64,000 nucleotides of DNA from Paulownia fortunei (lineage: Eukaryota; Streptophyta; Magnoliopsida; Lamiales; Paulowniaceae). A program made the position numbers and the translations under genes. Shown piece after piece: positions 38,369 to 49,827 of the stretch. Below the pieces are notes generated by a model, which did not search any database, was not told the origin of the DNA, and saw only the letters and a list, made by a program, of their open reading frames with translations. The DNA lies in the NCBI GenBank assembly GCA_019321725.1, contig CM033121.1, positions 3,410,001 through 3,474,000 of the forward strand, written 5' to 3'. The stretch's first letter is position 1, and each line of letters starts with the position of its first letter.

Positions 38369-39809
38369 TTACACAACTAAGTACATGCACTTATGAACAA
38401 ACATGAAACAACGATAAGAGGCCATGTGGTAAGTACGATACAAAAAAGTGGCCACGCACGTGGTAAGTGCACCTAATTTTGCAATTCAGTCTCTCCAACA
38501 CTCCTAAATTAATTATACGAACAACATGGGAATTTTTGCCTCAAAGATGACAACTAGCTTAGTACTATGAACAAGTACAACATATTGCCTTAATGTTTTG
38601 ATCTGTCAACACTATGATTGGACCCTCCTAGAAAGTTGATTTAAAACCATAGCCCAAAAAGCAGGACAAGAAATTCGGTTATGCTAGTAAATTTTACCAA
38701 TATGATTTTGTGCCTCAACCACTCAGCACATGGTCCTTTTAGTAGGTTTGTTAGTTATTTTTATGTTGGATTAGGTGTGATGTTTCCACACCTAATCCAA
38801 AAATTATTAGGATTAAAGTGGTTTTCATCCCCTATAATTCAAGGATGTTGTGCTAATTCAGAGCACTATTAAGGGTTTTAGTTCAAAGTTAACACAAAAT
38901 CATTTGATAAACAATTTTGAGAGTTCTTTTTTCTCTTTTGAAAGATTTAAGAGTCAAACAATAGAATTATTGATAACGATTCTTCCAATGCATCATTTTT
39001 TAGTTTAATGGAATTCATAGATGCAGAAAGAAACCCTCTCAAATGGAGATTCTTTTCTTTCAACCTTATTCAGATTGTTAATATAATATGTAAGGATCGC
39101 TAATACAAACAAATTACAAACTTGGGTAGTGTAATAATCATTCATTGTTCAAATTGTATATTGATGAGTCTCTATATCCATCACTACTTGCTTACATTAG
39201 TTGGATTGGGATACGGCAATACATATCGATTGATTTATAATTAAGGATTTAAAATACAGAATAATTTATTCCTTAAGTTGTCACAATAATTTTATATAGT
39301 AATGAATTTTAAATAATTAAACTCTTATTTTAAATTATTTTTTTAAATCATTGTGATAGATTTAAAAGTAGTTTAATATACAGTCATTTGAAATCTTTCA
39401 TTCAAAATTAAATTCTTCCTTACACACTTAACCTTATGAATTATTCTTATTCAAGTCTTACCAAATCAAAGAAAAAGTTGTCAAGAAATCTTTGATGACT
39501 ATCCTCATATCACACAATTTGTTAAAGAATTTCCTTCTCACTTCTCTTTTCCAAAGAAGAATAACTTACTAAACATCAACTTGCATCTTTTCTTTGCTTG
39601 ATAATCTATCAAGAATCCCACACACATTACAATATCATATTTGACTTGATCAATTAAAAAAGCTAGACAACTAGGAATCTGAAAACCAACTTCTTCAAGC
39701 CATAATGGCTTTAATAAATAAGTTGCCCTAAATTAGCTTTTTTTAATCTTGTTGCTTAAATTCTAATCTTGTTCCTTAAAGATCTTTCAGAATCTAATTG
39801 ACATAAAAT
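38369..39809. other. AT-rich intergenic DNA
   Basis: No gene is supportable. GGCCATGTGGTAAGT and GGCCACGCACGTGGTAAGT (about 38422-38467) form a short near-duplication that includes a G-box core CACGTG. Confidence 0.4.
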
Positions 39810-39862
<53 letters not shown>

Positions 39863-39865
39863 TAT
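39810..39865. repeat. (AC)n(AT)n(AC)n compound microsatellite
   Basis: Two CA tracts flank a TA tract, ending in CATATG. Confidence 0.95.
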
Positions 39866-40730
39866 GTATTGTTGTTTATTCTGTTTTGGGGACATAAAAA
39901 AGGCCAGCATTAACAAACCATCCACTTCAGCCATGAGTCTAGAGGCCATGAAAAAGCTTAAATTAGCTTAAAAAAAGCGCTGAATACGTGTAAAAACATC
40001 AACTTATTGATCCTTACAGCCCATATGGATAACTACTAATTAAGATTGATTAAGTAGAAGGATTATGTGGTTCCCAATATGGGGGGTTCAAATTGAAAGG
40101 GAAGATGCTCTCAAGAGATTATTAGCTTTTCCTAGCACAAGCTGAAGATTATTTTATTTCATGACTTATTTTATTAATTTATTTTATGCTTCAAAGATTC
40201 AATTCTTAAAATTGAGGTCCACGATCGAAATTATTCTTTGTATTTATTAAATTCTCTTTGCTTGTCTCGATAAAAAGCAACAATAAAATACACTCTAAAA
40301 ATTTTATTTCTACACTCCACGCGGTCACCGATTAGGTACTTTGAGTACTAAAGAAATAAAAATTTGGAGAAAATTCTTTTCTTGGGGTAGAAAATATTTA
40401 ATTGCCACCACCACTTTAGGGGAAAGGTTATACACAAGTTGTGCACTAAAAAGTCATTAAAATAAAAATAAAATAGGAAAAATAAACAATTATTAAAATG
40501 AATTTCTTAATGATCTAGTTGTTTCTATACTTAGTGTGGAATTGTGGATCATGATCATTGTTCTTTTCTTTGGTATAAAAAAGACAATTCAAGTGTAGGA
40601 ATTTGTGGAGGTCCATTGGTTGATGAAGATTTTGTAAAGATCTCAAATGGCATGAAAATGAACATTTGGTGCAAGAAATCGTTGATGCTTTTCATGAGAT
40701 ATATATTAGTTGCCAAGTTTAAATGATGCT
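39866..40730. other. AT-rich intergenic DNA
   Basis: No gene is supportable. The 60-residue frame at 40544-40726 resembles no known family. Confidence 0.4.
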
Positions 40731-40817
40731 CATTTATTTATTTATTTATTTATTTATTATTATTATTATTATTTTTTATTTTTTTATTTTTTTATTTTTT
40801 TTTTTGGGGGGGGGGGG
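40731..40817 (+). repeat. (TTTA)n(TTA)n(T)n(G)n compound microsatellite
   Basis: About six TTTA units, then TTA units, T-rich spacer, and a terminal run of 12 Gs. Confidence 0.95.
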
Positions 40818-41597
40818 TGTTAAATTACACTAATAATACTTAAAATTTATATTTGGTATTATTTTTGTCCTTCAAATTAAAATTATGATTTTTTTTCTTC
40901 CCTAAAGTTTTAATTTTATTGAACATTAATCCTTAATATCACTTTCTAATAGTTTACTGTAGGAAAGACAGGCAGGTGTGTGATGCACATATAAGTTAAA
41001 GGCAATATTGTCAAAATAGAGTGACAAAATTTATTTAGTCTCTTTTTTGCTTTAGTCTCAGAATTTTTATTAAAATGTATTTTTGAGATAAATCATATTA
41101 GATATCCATTCATTCAAAAAATAATAATAAAACTTTTAATGTGTTTAGATATATAAATATATGACGGATTTCCATCATATTTACATATACATAAACGGTT
41201 ACAAATTAAAATGTACTACATCTTGTTTTTAATATTAAATTCAATGAAACTTTTTGTAGTAGTATTATTTTGCATTTTAATTCAATTAATATGTCTGTAA
41301 TTAATTTTAAAAATAAAGTTAAATGTTTGTTTTAATTTTATATTTTTATAACATTTTTGCTAGAAGTTAATCTTCTAAAATAAAAATAAAAAGACTTATT
41401 TTTAAATTAATTAATCTGTTATTTTCAAGTTCATAAAAATTCAAAAGTTTTATATGTTCATCATTAAATTACATTATTTGAGTTATAAAAGTTTTGACTT
41501 TTATGAACTCAATAACAACATGTTAATTAACTTATAATTACATTTTCCCTTTTTTAATTTTTTTTTTTGGAAGATTAAATTCTAGTAAAAACTTTAA

Positions 41598-42744
41598 GGA
41601 AAATTGCACATCACCCCTCCAAAAATGCATTTTTCGTAGTAAACCCCCACAAAACAAGAAAAAACACTCCGCCCGCTAAAATTATTTTAATTAAAGCATT
41701 TTGCCCCTAGTCAACTTTTTATAAGACTTGTAATACTACTTCACCCTTTGAAATTGCTTTTGTTGGACCACTTTGCCCCATAATTAATTTTTCGACAAGT
41801 TTTATAGGACTTTACCCCCTAAATTTATTTTTTGAAATCAGTCGACCCCAAAAATTATTTTTTGTCGTAACATTTAGTGTCCAAAAGTTCTATCATTTTA
41901 ATGATTTCTTTTCAATGCCCTTTAGATAATTTACCAGTAAAAGAAGCAAAATCATACCACTTCTTTACAAAGAAAAGTAAAAAGTACTAATTAATTTCAA
42001 TAATATAAAATTATAACCTTTAGTCTCCCACATGTATTAACATACAATATTACGATGTATCTAACATATTACCAATCCACATTGTAAATTTCTCTATATT
42101 TCATATTACAAACAAAGATATCTGCTACAAGGGGTGCATTTTTATCAACTATATAGATAGGGAAACCCTTAACCAAAAATTTAATAAAATATCTCAAAAA
42201 ATTCAATAAAGATAATTGGAATTCTAATAAGTGATCAATAATTTGTTACAAATTAGATGTACATATCCTATAGTTTTCACGTGTGTATTTGCTTTGACAC
42301 GTTTAAGAGACCAAAGGGTAAAATTTTCTCTTTTATATGAGATAATAAGTAGTTTTAGTGTTCTTCAATGAAATGATATTTGTTTTGACTAATTAAATTA
42401 TCGGTAATGAAATGAAATCATCATAGAAAAGGATAAAATTTTTGGATGATGAAATTATATTATAAAAGTGATTTTAAGGTGTAAAGTGTTTTAAAAAAGT
42501 AATTTCAGGAGGTAAAGTGGTATAAATTTTTTTGAAAAATTGATTAGAGGGCAAATGTTCAAACAATAATAATTTCAGGAATGAAGTAATATAAATCTTG
42601 TCGGAAGTTCCACAAATTCCATTAAAAAGTCAGTAGGGAACACTTCAATGAAAGCAATTTTTTTTAAAAGGCAAAGTGTTTTCTTACTTTCTTGGGTTTT
42701 ATCATCACAGTAATTTTTTTGAGGGGTGAGGTGCAATTTGTCCA
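41598..42744. mobile_element. 1.15-kb foldback element built of repeated modules
   Basis: The left end AAAATTGCACATCACCCCTC pairs with the right end on the minus strand (GGACAAATTGCACCTCACCC). Both arms consist of modules with a CCCC tract, AAATTATTTTT(G/T), and CACTTT/CATTTTGCCCC, spaced about 40-45 nt; on the right they are inverted (GGGCAAATGTT, GGTAAAGTGG, GGCAAAGTG). The middle (about 41930-42440) is ordinary AT-rich DNA without an open frame. It is the same family as 664-1123, whose ends share GGAYAAAT. Confidence 0.65.
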
Positions 42745-43537
42745 AAATCAAATTAATGTCATTATAAATATAGGATTAAACAACCAGATTCAGAGTTAAA
42801 CAAAAAAAAAAAATTACTTTAATTTTATAAATTAATTACACTATATTACTTGGATTAAATTAAATTGAATATTGAAAACAAAAACTAATATGTTTTAAAT
42901 TTTGACGCATTTATGTATATGTACACGCGCGCGTATATATAAATGAATAGCGATATAATTTACCTAAAAAATTCAAGGACTAAAATAAAAATTACGGACT
43001 AAAGTACAATTTTATAACTCTATTTTTACCCTTTGAAAATGACATGCACTGCACACATGACGATTTTACAAGCAAAGAACCACTGAAAAATAATTTAAAA
43101 CACTGATTTAGAACCAAATTTAAACTTGAGGAATAATAAAATCACGATTTAAATTTTAGGGACGAAAATAATACCAAACCTAAAACTTATTTGCCCTATT
43201 TTTTAGCACGACAAGATCTATTTACACTCCCATATGTTCGCAAGGGAAATGAAAGACATCATTCTTATTGTTCTTGTAATTTTGTCGAAGAGTCTAACAT
43301 TAGCTTTATTAATCGTGGAACTATTATCCCCCAACTATTAAATTTGTAAGTTACTCTTTTTTTCTTTTTTGCCCCTCTTATATAAACTATTTACAAGTAG
43401 AATATCTTTTCCAATTTATAATGGAGAAATATGTAATTCTATCTTCTTCCTGTTATACAATTACCATGGGCTGTAGAAGTTAGTATATAATATACAACAA
43501 AAAGATCATGAATCATCTCTAATCCTAACTGGACTAC
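42745..43537. other. AT-rich intergenic DNA
   Basis: No gene seen. A short ACACGCGCGCGTATATAT purine-pyrimidine alternation lies at about 42923-42940. From about 43500 the composition becomes less AT-rich. Confidence 0.4.
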
Positions 43538-43870
43538 CAATCAGCCCAATCCAAAAACATAGAATGATATGAGACAGGTTGAGACCAATATCAAAGGCCC
43601 AAAAATAAGATACAGAACTTGGGCCACAATAAAGCAAATTTAGGGTCGGCCCAAATTGTTGTTGTAGATTTTTCCAGCCCACTCCTTTTTCTTTGACAGC
43701 TTTTTCAAGAATAGAGATAGAATTACTTGGAAAAAATCGTCCTACAGTTACAGACAGGAGCAAAAAAACTGTAGTCGACAGGCTTTATTTGAAGACCATA
43801 ATCAACTAAACCAGAACTCGGGTCATTCGGGCCACATATCATAAACAAGATCAAACTTTATAGGAGCCCA
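43538..43870. promoter_or_regulatory. Cluster of site II-like TGGGCY elements, orphan promoter candidate
   Basis: Within 330 nt there are AGCCCA 43543-43548, GGCCCA 43596-43601, TGGGCC 43620-43625, GGCCCA 43648-43653, AGCCCA 43676-43681, CGGGCC 43828-43833 and AGCCCA near 43865. Such clustering is typical of TCP-bound housekeeping promoters, but no protein gene starts on either side. Possible explanations are a non-coding transcript, a promoter relic, or chance in a GC-richer stretch. Confidence 0.35.
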
Positions 43871-46165
43871 AAACATTAATCTGCATGACTTCACGGAATC
43901 AAAGACTTTGTTCAACTACCGTTACTATATGTCAAAGGCATTTAACGTAGTCGACTAGAGCAGTCGAATGCTGCAAACACTACAAGGTTCAAACGCAACG
44001 ACCAAATACTCAAAATAAACGACACTTCGCCTATCACGGACAGCGTAACCAGTTGCTGTTTTTTCTTCCTTCACTTCCCTCGTTTTGTCTAGTAAGTCGA
44101 CAAACGAAACATTTGAACTTTCCCAGTACATTAGCACCATAACAAATGCAAGTCTACTCAAGGTTTCTATACTGCTCACGAAGATGAGAACCTAAGATAT
44201 AATCAATGAAGCAAACCAATGCCAATACATAATATTGGCCCCTCATGATACAACACCAAACATGCAGCAAGACATTACATACAAATTGAGTGTGAAGAGA
44301 AAAGCATCCATTTTTTCAGCCAACTCTTTTGTCAGCATCCAAGAAAGATGATGCAATAGTTAATTCAACCTAAACGGAAGGTGAAAAGGTTCAAATATGT
44401 TGTCCGTATCACAGAGAATAAACGTCGATCATGATGCACAAAAGACGGTTTTGTATGAAGGCAACAACACCTGTAATGCATGCGAGCACACAGTTGGCAT
44501 TGACAACAAAAGAATTTGCATCTGCAGCAAAGTATGAATACATTAATTGAAATAAGTTCCAATTTATCTACATCGCATATCCCTATAAGTATGCAATCAT
44601 GTTCTTGTGCAAAATACAGAAAATATTAGATGGCTGTGCACATAAACTTACCCAATACTGAATCTTGACAGCTATAAAGGACAAAAAAATCGTGCGGTAG
44701 AATGAGGTATCAAAAGCAAATTAAAGAAACAGACCAACGACATATCAGAAGAAACCCAAACACCGCACAAACCACAGATTAACAACCTAAGCATATGAGC
44801 ATGCAATATTTAAACAAATAAAAGAATGAAATCACATCATAATAATGCAGCGGATTGAGACAGGTAAACATACATTAATCAAGTAAGGCAACACAGAGCA
44901 AATTCACTAGACTGGTCTCCAACTAACATAGTTTTTCAGAGTTTCTAATCTGATTTCTACAAATTGATTTTGGTGGAGGCTTGCCTTCATTTAAATGAGG
45001 ACCAGAGAAATCAGTCTAATTATTATAACCTCAGATAATATCAAATCCAAACTAGAATCATCCCTGACCGAGAGTATTTGGAACAGTGTTTACTTTTCTA
45101 GGATACAAACATACGAGCCCCCCCATATTATGGCAAACATGCATCCTGAATCTAACAAATTTATAAGTTTCTGCGGAAGCTACCTTCAAAAAAATGAATC
45201 TATCAGTTTAATATCATATAATTAAGTTGTAACTACAAGCGTCTTCAGTTTACACAAATAGAAAAATGAAAAATAGATACATGAGTTTGACCACCCTAAG
45301 AGTTTGATAGAAAATTTACACAACTGGTTGTCCAGTATTGATTTCACAAAGTAAGAAAGCACATTTAATCACATAGATGCATCATAATAACTAATAAGCA
45401 TAGTTCAGAGTACTTAAACTTCAACTTCATGACATGCTATTCATAATGCGATTAGAAAATGAAGCAATGAATATAGCTTAAAACTGAGTGTCTGAATGCT
45501 ATGTAAGACAAAAATCGACCACAAAGTCACTTCTGAGTTAAAATGAGATTGGAAATGTCACAACAACGGAGAAGACACCGGAAATAAGGTCATCGATAAC
45601 TACTACAAAGTCGCAACATTGAAATGAAGAGAAGGATCATTTTATAGCGCCCATAGATTCCAACAACAATTCAGATCATTACATAAGCCATGTTTCGAGT
45701 AAACATGTTCGGACTTTATTTCTCCCTTCAAGATGATGCCAATAAATTAAGGACCATAAAAGCCCAAAACACCAAATTCTATGTTTTCTTTAAGAAAAGC
45801 TTAAGCAAACACTAACAAGCACCTAACTCTCCTTCAAGTTAATGAACCTATTTCTTTGCTATGTAATGCCAACTTCAAGACCTTCTCATGTTACTTGACT
45901 GGGAGAAGACAATTCCAAGAAAGAAAATATTGATTAATTTAAAAAAAAAAAAAATGTACTCAAGACTACCTCAAAGAAAACATTCGATTATATCTTGAGT
46001 AGAATCTGATAATCCTTCCTATCCTCCTCCCACTCAAAAGAAAATAACAAAATTAAAAAGTTCGGAAAAATTACCCATTAGCAAGAATCCAGTGCATCCG
46101 GGAACCAATTTCTAACCACAAGCACACGACACCAAATGTGTATGGTGCCTGCAATATGCAAATAT
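43871..46165 (-). other. Less AT-rich non-coding block downstream of SKIP11-like
   Basis: This 2.3-kb stretch is of higher complexity than the intergenic DNA around it but has no sensible open frame. On the minus strand there is a donor-like CTAATGG|GTAATT near 46075 and an acceptor-like TTTGCTGCAG|ATGC near 44527. It may therefore be a spliced, long 3' UTR of the SKIP11-like gene, or a separate non-coding RNA. A poly-A run lies at about 45941-45953. Confidence 0.35.
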
Positions 46166-47506
46166 TCAGCATCCCATCACAGCACAATTATAAACAAAAC
46201 TGCCAGATCGCTTTCGGCCAAGCAAATCCCACTGTGGAGGACCTTCACTCGGAACCCATGAATTCACTTCAATAAAACCCTCACCAGCATTTCGAGGCCC
46301 TCCAATCACAATAAGACGATCACCACATGCCCTAAATGCTAAACCCCAACCATACATAGAATCGGCACGTTCCGGCAATCTTCCTACAGTTATCCACACC
46401 CTATTATCCTTGTTATATCTTCTCACCTCCATATCAGCATAATCTGCAGCATATAATTCATTATTTACAACAGCAATCAAAGGTGGCGCTTCAGACGTAG
46501 CAGGTGGCTCATTATCCCTTGCTGCACCAGTCCGCACCGGGGACATGTTAGGGATTTCTGTCCAAGTTTCAGTTTCCAAATTATATTCCTCTCCGCAGGT
46601 GAGAAGCTTTGAATCAGCTCCTCCAATTCCTCCAATTACATAAAACTTTCCATCCATGAAAACCCCAGAACACATTTTCCTGGGTTTCTTCATGCCTGGG
46701 AGTGTCTTCCATGTTCCTGCCTCAGAATTATATAACTCCGCGGAACTAAGGATATTACCATGTGAGTCACAACCACCAGCCAATATTGCGATCTCCCCGA
46801 GGCTTGCAGACCCAAACAAACACCTAGGCTCGTTCATACTCATTCCGGTAGTCCACGTGTTTGTCAACAAACTGTAACAATAAATCACGTGGGACATGAG
46901 ATCCCTCCCGAAAACAAGAAGCTCAGTCCCCACGGCCAAAGATTCCTTATCTGCAAAGACAAAGCAATCATTAGGATTCATTCTTGGTAAATGCATCCAA
47001 TGGCGGCGACTAGGGTCAAAGGCTTCCCATTCGAGCAGCTGGCAGGAAAAATAAACCCAATGCTCCACCATGCCATTTTGCCGCCTCAATTTATAAAGCT
47101 CACCACTTCTAATAAGCGAGCGAAAACTCCGGTTCAAAGATGCAATCGCACCATAATCAGCCCTGGAGCACCGAATAAGACAACTAATCGAGTTGTCACG
47201 GCCAATGGCAGCAATTAATGAACTCGAATCAGAATTATCACCAGCATGCCGCTGACTACCTGATTGGTCAGACTGGTCAGGAACCGACATTAAAATCCCA
47301 CCAATTGATAAAGCAGTATCTATCTGATCGCCTGATTGCTTAGGAACCTTTCTGACAACATCATCTTCCTCACCATTTGTCTCCAACGGTCGCTTGCTCT
47401 GTTGAACCTCAACTTTTTCTGGCCGGTAATTCATACGCCAATTGCCTTCTCGTTCGCAGGTCCTAGGATAGCCCCTTGAAACCAAACAAGGCCGGTCTTC
47501 CAACAT
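46166..47506 (-). CDS. SKIP11: SKIP11-type F-box/kelch-repeat protein
   Basis: Substrate receptor of SCF (SKP1-cullin-F-box) ubiquitin ligases; Arabidopsis SKIP11 binds the ASK1 adaptor, and its targets are little known. The CDS is one uninterrupted exon of 446 residues. The start is the ATG at 47506-47504 (MLEDRPCLVSRG), the family N-terminus; the frame stays open five codons further upstream but without an ATG. A divergent F-box lies at about 95-135 (SLIAAIGRDNSISCLIRCSR, then IASLNRSFRSLI). Kelch repeats run about 160-440, with GSASLGEIAILAGG and MDGKFYVIGG blade motifs and R/P-W pairs, forming a substrate-binding propeller. The protein ends YNCAVMGC, as in relatives. A basic stretch near 35-55 (KRPLE, RKVPK) could direct it to the nucleus. 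Several close Arabidopsis paralogues exist, so the exact orthologue is unproven. Confidence 0.93.
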   Translation of the reverse strand: MLEDRPCLVSRGYPRTCEREGNWRMNYRPEKVEVQQSKRPLETNGEEDDVVRKVPKQSGDQIDTALSIGGILMSVPDQSDQSGSQRHAGDNSDSSSLIAAIGRDNSISCLIRCSRADYGAIASLNRSFRSLIRSGELYKLRRQNGMVEHWVYFSCQLLEWEAFDPSRRHWMHLPRMNPNDCFVFADKESLAVGTELLVFGRDLMSHVIYCYSLLTNTWTTGMSMNEPRCLFGSASLGEIAILAGGCDSHGNILSSAELYNSEAGTWKTLPGMKKPRKMCSGVFMDGKFYVIGGIGGADSKLLTCGEEYNLETETWTEIPNMSPVRTGAARDNEPPATSEAPPLIAVVNNELYAADYADMEVRRYNKDNRVWITVGRLPERADSMYGWGLAFRACGDRLIVIGGPRNAGEGFIEVNSWVPSEGPPQWDLLGRKRSGSFVYNCAVMGC

Positions 47507-48692
47507 GTCTTTTGGATCCAAACCAAAGGGTGCACTAGTTTTCCAGTTAAAAACAACCCAAATCCTTTTTCTTTCTCAGCAGACCACGGTCCACTGCAAA
47601 AATAGGCATGTATAAGCTTGAAATCAGGAACTCATAATATACTGTCAATACACACAAGGAAACTACCCACATGCAAAAATCCCAGAAGACCAAAACAGAT
47701 AAAACATATCAAGATTTCAGTGCAATTCATCGCTGCAAGTTTCTAAAGTGAATTTTCACAAAAAGGAAAGCCTAAAAACCGGACTACACGAGGGGGCCGA
47801 AAAAAAAGAAGCAAACTTTATATCACTAACCGTCACTGATCCAAATCCAATAACAATATCAATTCAGGTAAATGACTAACAATATAAAAAACCGATCTTT
47901 GGACAAAAAATACAGCAAAACGAACCAAGAAGCGTTTTGAAAAGGAGAAATATATCAATCACAAGAGAAACCCCAGATTTAAGAACACCACAAAACACCA
48001 TAAAAATCAATACTTTTGATCAATTGAAACATGCAGAAAGCCAGAAAAGCACCCCTACTAGATCTCTAAAATTCAGATCAAATTACACCCAGCTACCTCA
48101 ATATTCACAAAAACCTATATGTCAAAACCAAAGCTCCAATCTTGCATTGGTTTTCCTACAGCACCAATTAATTACTTAGATTAGATCTATCAATACAGTC
48201 CTTAAAAGAAAAAAGAAAAAAAACCCACTGTCAAATATCATAAACAGGAGCAACTATAAAAGTAGGCATAACAAATTAAACAAGATTTGAAAGAAATGTT
48301 TAAAAAAAAGAAAGAAAGAGTAGCAATTCACTACAATAAAATCCTAAATAATAGAGAGGACTTACAAAGGTATAGGATAAGAAGTAAGAGAAGGAGGGCT
48401 TGATTGAAATTATCTTAATACAACAATCCTTTCTTCCTCTGCCCCTTTACAGGTATCTATGCATGTATGTAAACTCAGGAGTTTTTGTGTGTGTTTTCTT
48501 TTTTTCTTTTTCTATCTGTGTTTATGGTTGTGAAGTGTGTGTGAGAAAGAACTTCAGTTTCAGTTCATCGTGTTCTTGTAAGAGAAATCCTTTGGATTCT
48601 CTCTGCAAATCAAAGCCAGGGCTTTTGGGCTTTGGGTTTGGCTTCGGCTTTGGCTTTGGAGGCATAATCTTTGGAGGACCCCTTTATCTCTT

Positions 48693-48700
<8 letters not shown>
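47507..48700 (-). other. 5' UTR and leader intron of the SKIP11-like gene
   Basis: On the minus strand the leader next to the ATG runs up to an acceptor TTTTTGCAG|TGGACC (exon edge 47593). A matching donor CCTTT|GTAAGT has its exon edge at 48366. The intron would be 48365-47594, about 770 nt, and the first leader exon would run from 48366 toward about 48700. Leader introns are common in F-box/kelch genes of this group. Confidence 0.65.
48624..48660 (+). repeat. Imperfect TTTGGG/CTTTGG hexamer array in the SKIP11-like leader
   Basis: Six or so variants of TTTGGG/C(T)TTTGG in a row, in the predicted first leader exon. On the transcript strand this is a CCAAAG-rich stretch. Confidence 0.7.

Positions 48701-48745
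<45 letters not shown>
48687..48745. repeat. (CT)n(AT)n microsatellite at the SKIP11-like promoter
   Basis: About 18 CT units, once interrupted, followed by about 10 AT units. On the gene strand this reads (AT)n(AG)n just upstream of the leader, so the AT part may act as a TATA region. Confidence 0.9.
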
Positions 48746-49762
48746 ATTTTATTTCTAGTAAGATTATTATTTATGTAAGGAGAGAAGTAAAATCTATTTT
48801 TTGCATTAAAACTGCAAAAAAATATCTTAGTTTGTGACTTGTGAGAAATGGCAATATTTTACCTTAATGGACTACCAAATTTTAATATCTATATTTTTTA
48901 GCAATAAATTTAGTGGTATTAATATTTTTTTTCATATAAGGATAGTTTTTATTAAGAATAGACAATGAAACCGATGAAGAAATATCCAATAACAAATATA
49001 TTTATTGATGTGATTTCGTTCATTTTAAAGATGTGAGTTTTAAGAAATAATATCATTTATTATTTCTATTAATGTAAATTGCGTTCGTTTTATCTATGAA
49101 CATTTTTGTAAAAAAATATTACTTCTCATCCTTACATCCTTCCTAAAACTTTTCTTGCAGTAACGGAAACAATTTGTCATAATATTAAGTGATCTCTTAA
49201 GTTTTTGTAACCATCTCTTACCATAATTAATAGAAATAACAACAAATTCCAAAAATGATATATTTGTTTTCTCAATTACTTGACTTATATAAATAGTGTT
49301 GCTCTATTAACAATAATAATACGATAAATAACATGACAAAAATGCGTGAAATCAATAATTTGATATCTTATTTCTTACTAACAGTAATCTGTATCGACAC
49401 GAATATGTGCTTAAAAATATATTTATTTGCGTGTTAATATAAAAAAATAAAAAATTACAAGATGTTTCTGCATACAACCAATTCTTGGCACCATAACAAA
49501 AAAATCTAAATTTTCTTAAGCTATCTCCTAATAAAGAAAATAAACCTATTAATCTTTATAAAAAATCTACATATTTAACCCTTTTTGTTGAATTTTTGTA
49601 CTTGATCTTAGGTATTAATAGAAGCTGTGCAATTACTATATTAATCTTTGTTTTCCAACATTGGACTGGTAACTACACATGAACATTTTGGCTATTGTGC
49701 AATAGATTTTATATTTTCTATTTTTTATAATTAGAGTATGTGCATGCATAGATTGTTTCGCC

Positions 49763-49763
<1 letters not shown>
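48746..49763. other. AT-rich intergenic DNA
   Basis: No gene or distinct repeat seen. Confidence 0.4.
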
Positions 49764-49800
<37 letters not shown>

Positions 49801-49827
49801 GTGTGTGTGTGTATACGTATATATATG
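49764..49827. repeat. (CT)n(AT)n(GT)n compound microsatellite
   Basis: CT, AT and GT tracts in succession, ending TATACGTATATATATG. Confidence 0.95.

Noticed and set aside
47507..47521. Upstream extension of the SKIP11-like reading frame by five codons
   Set aside because: The first codon there is TTG, not ATG; the family start MLED at 47506 is the better choice.
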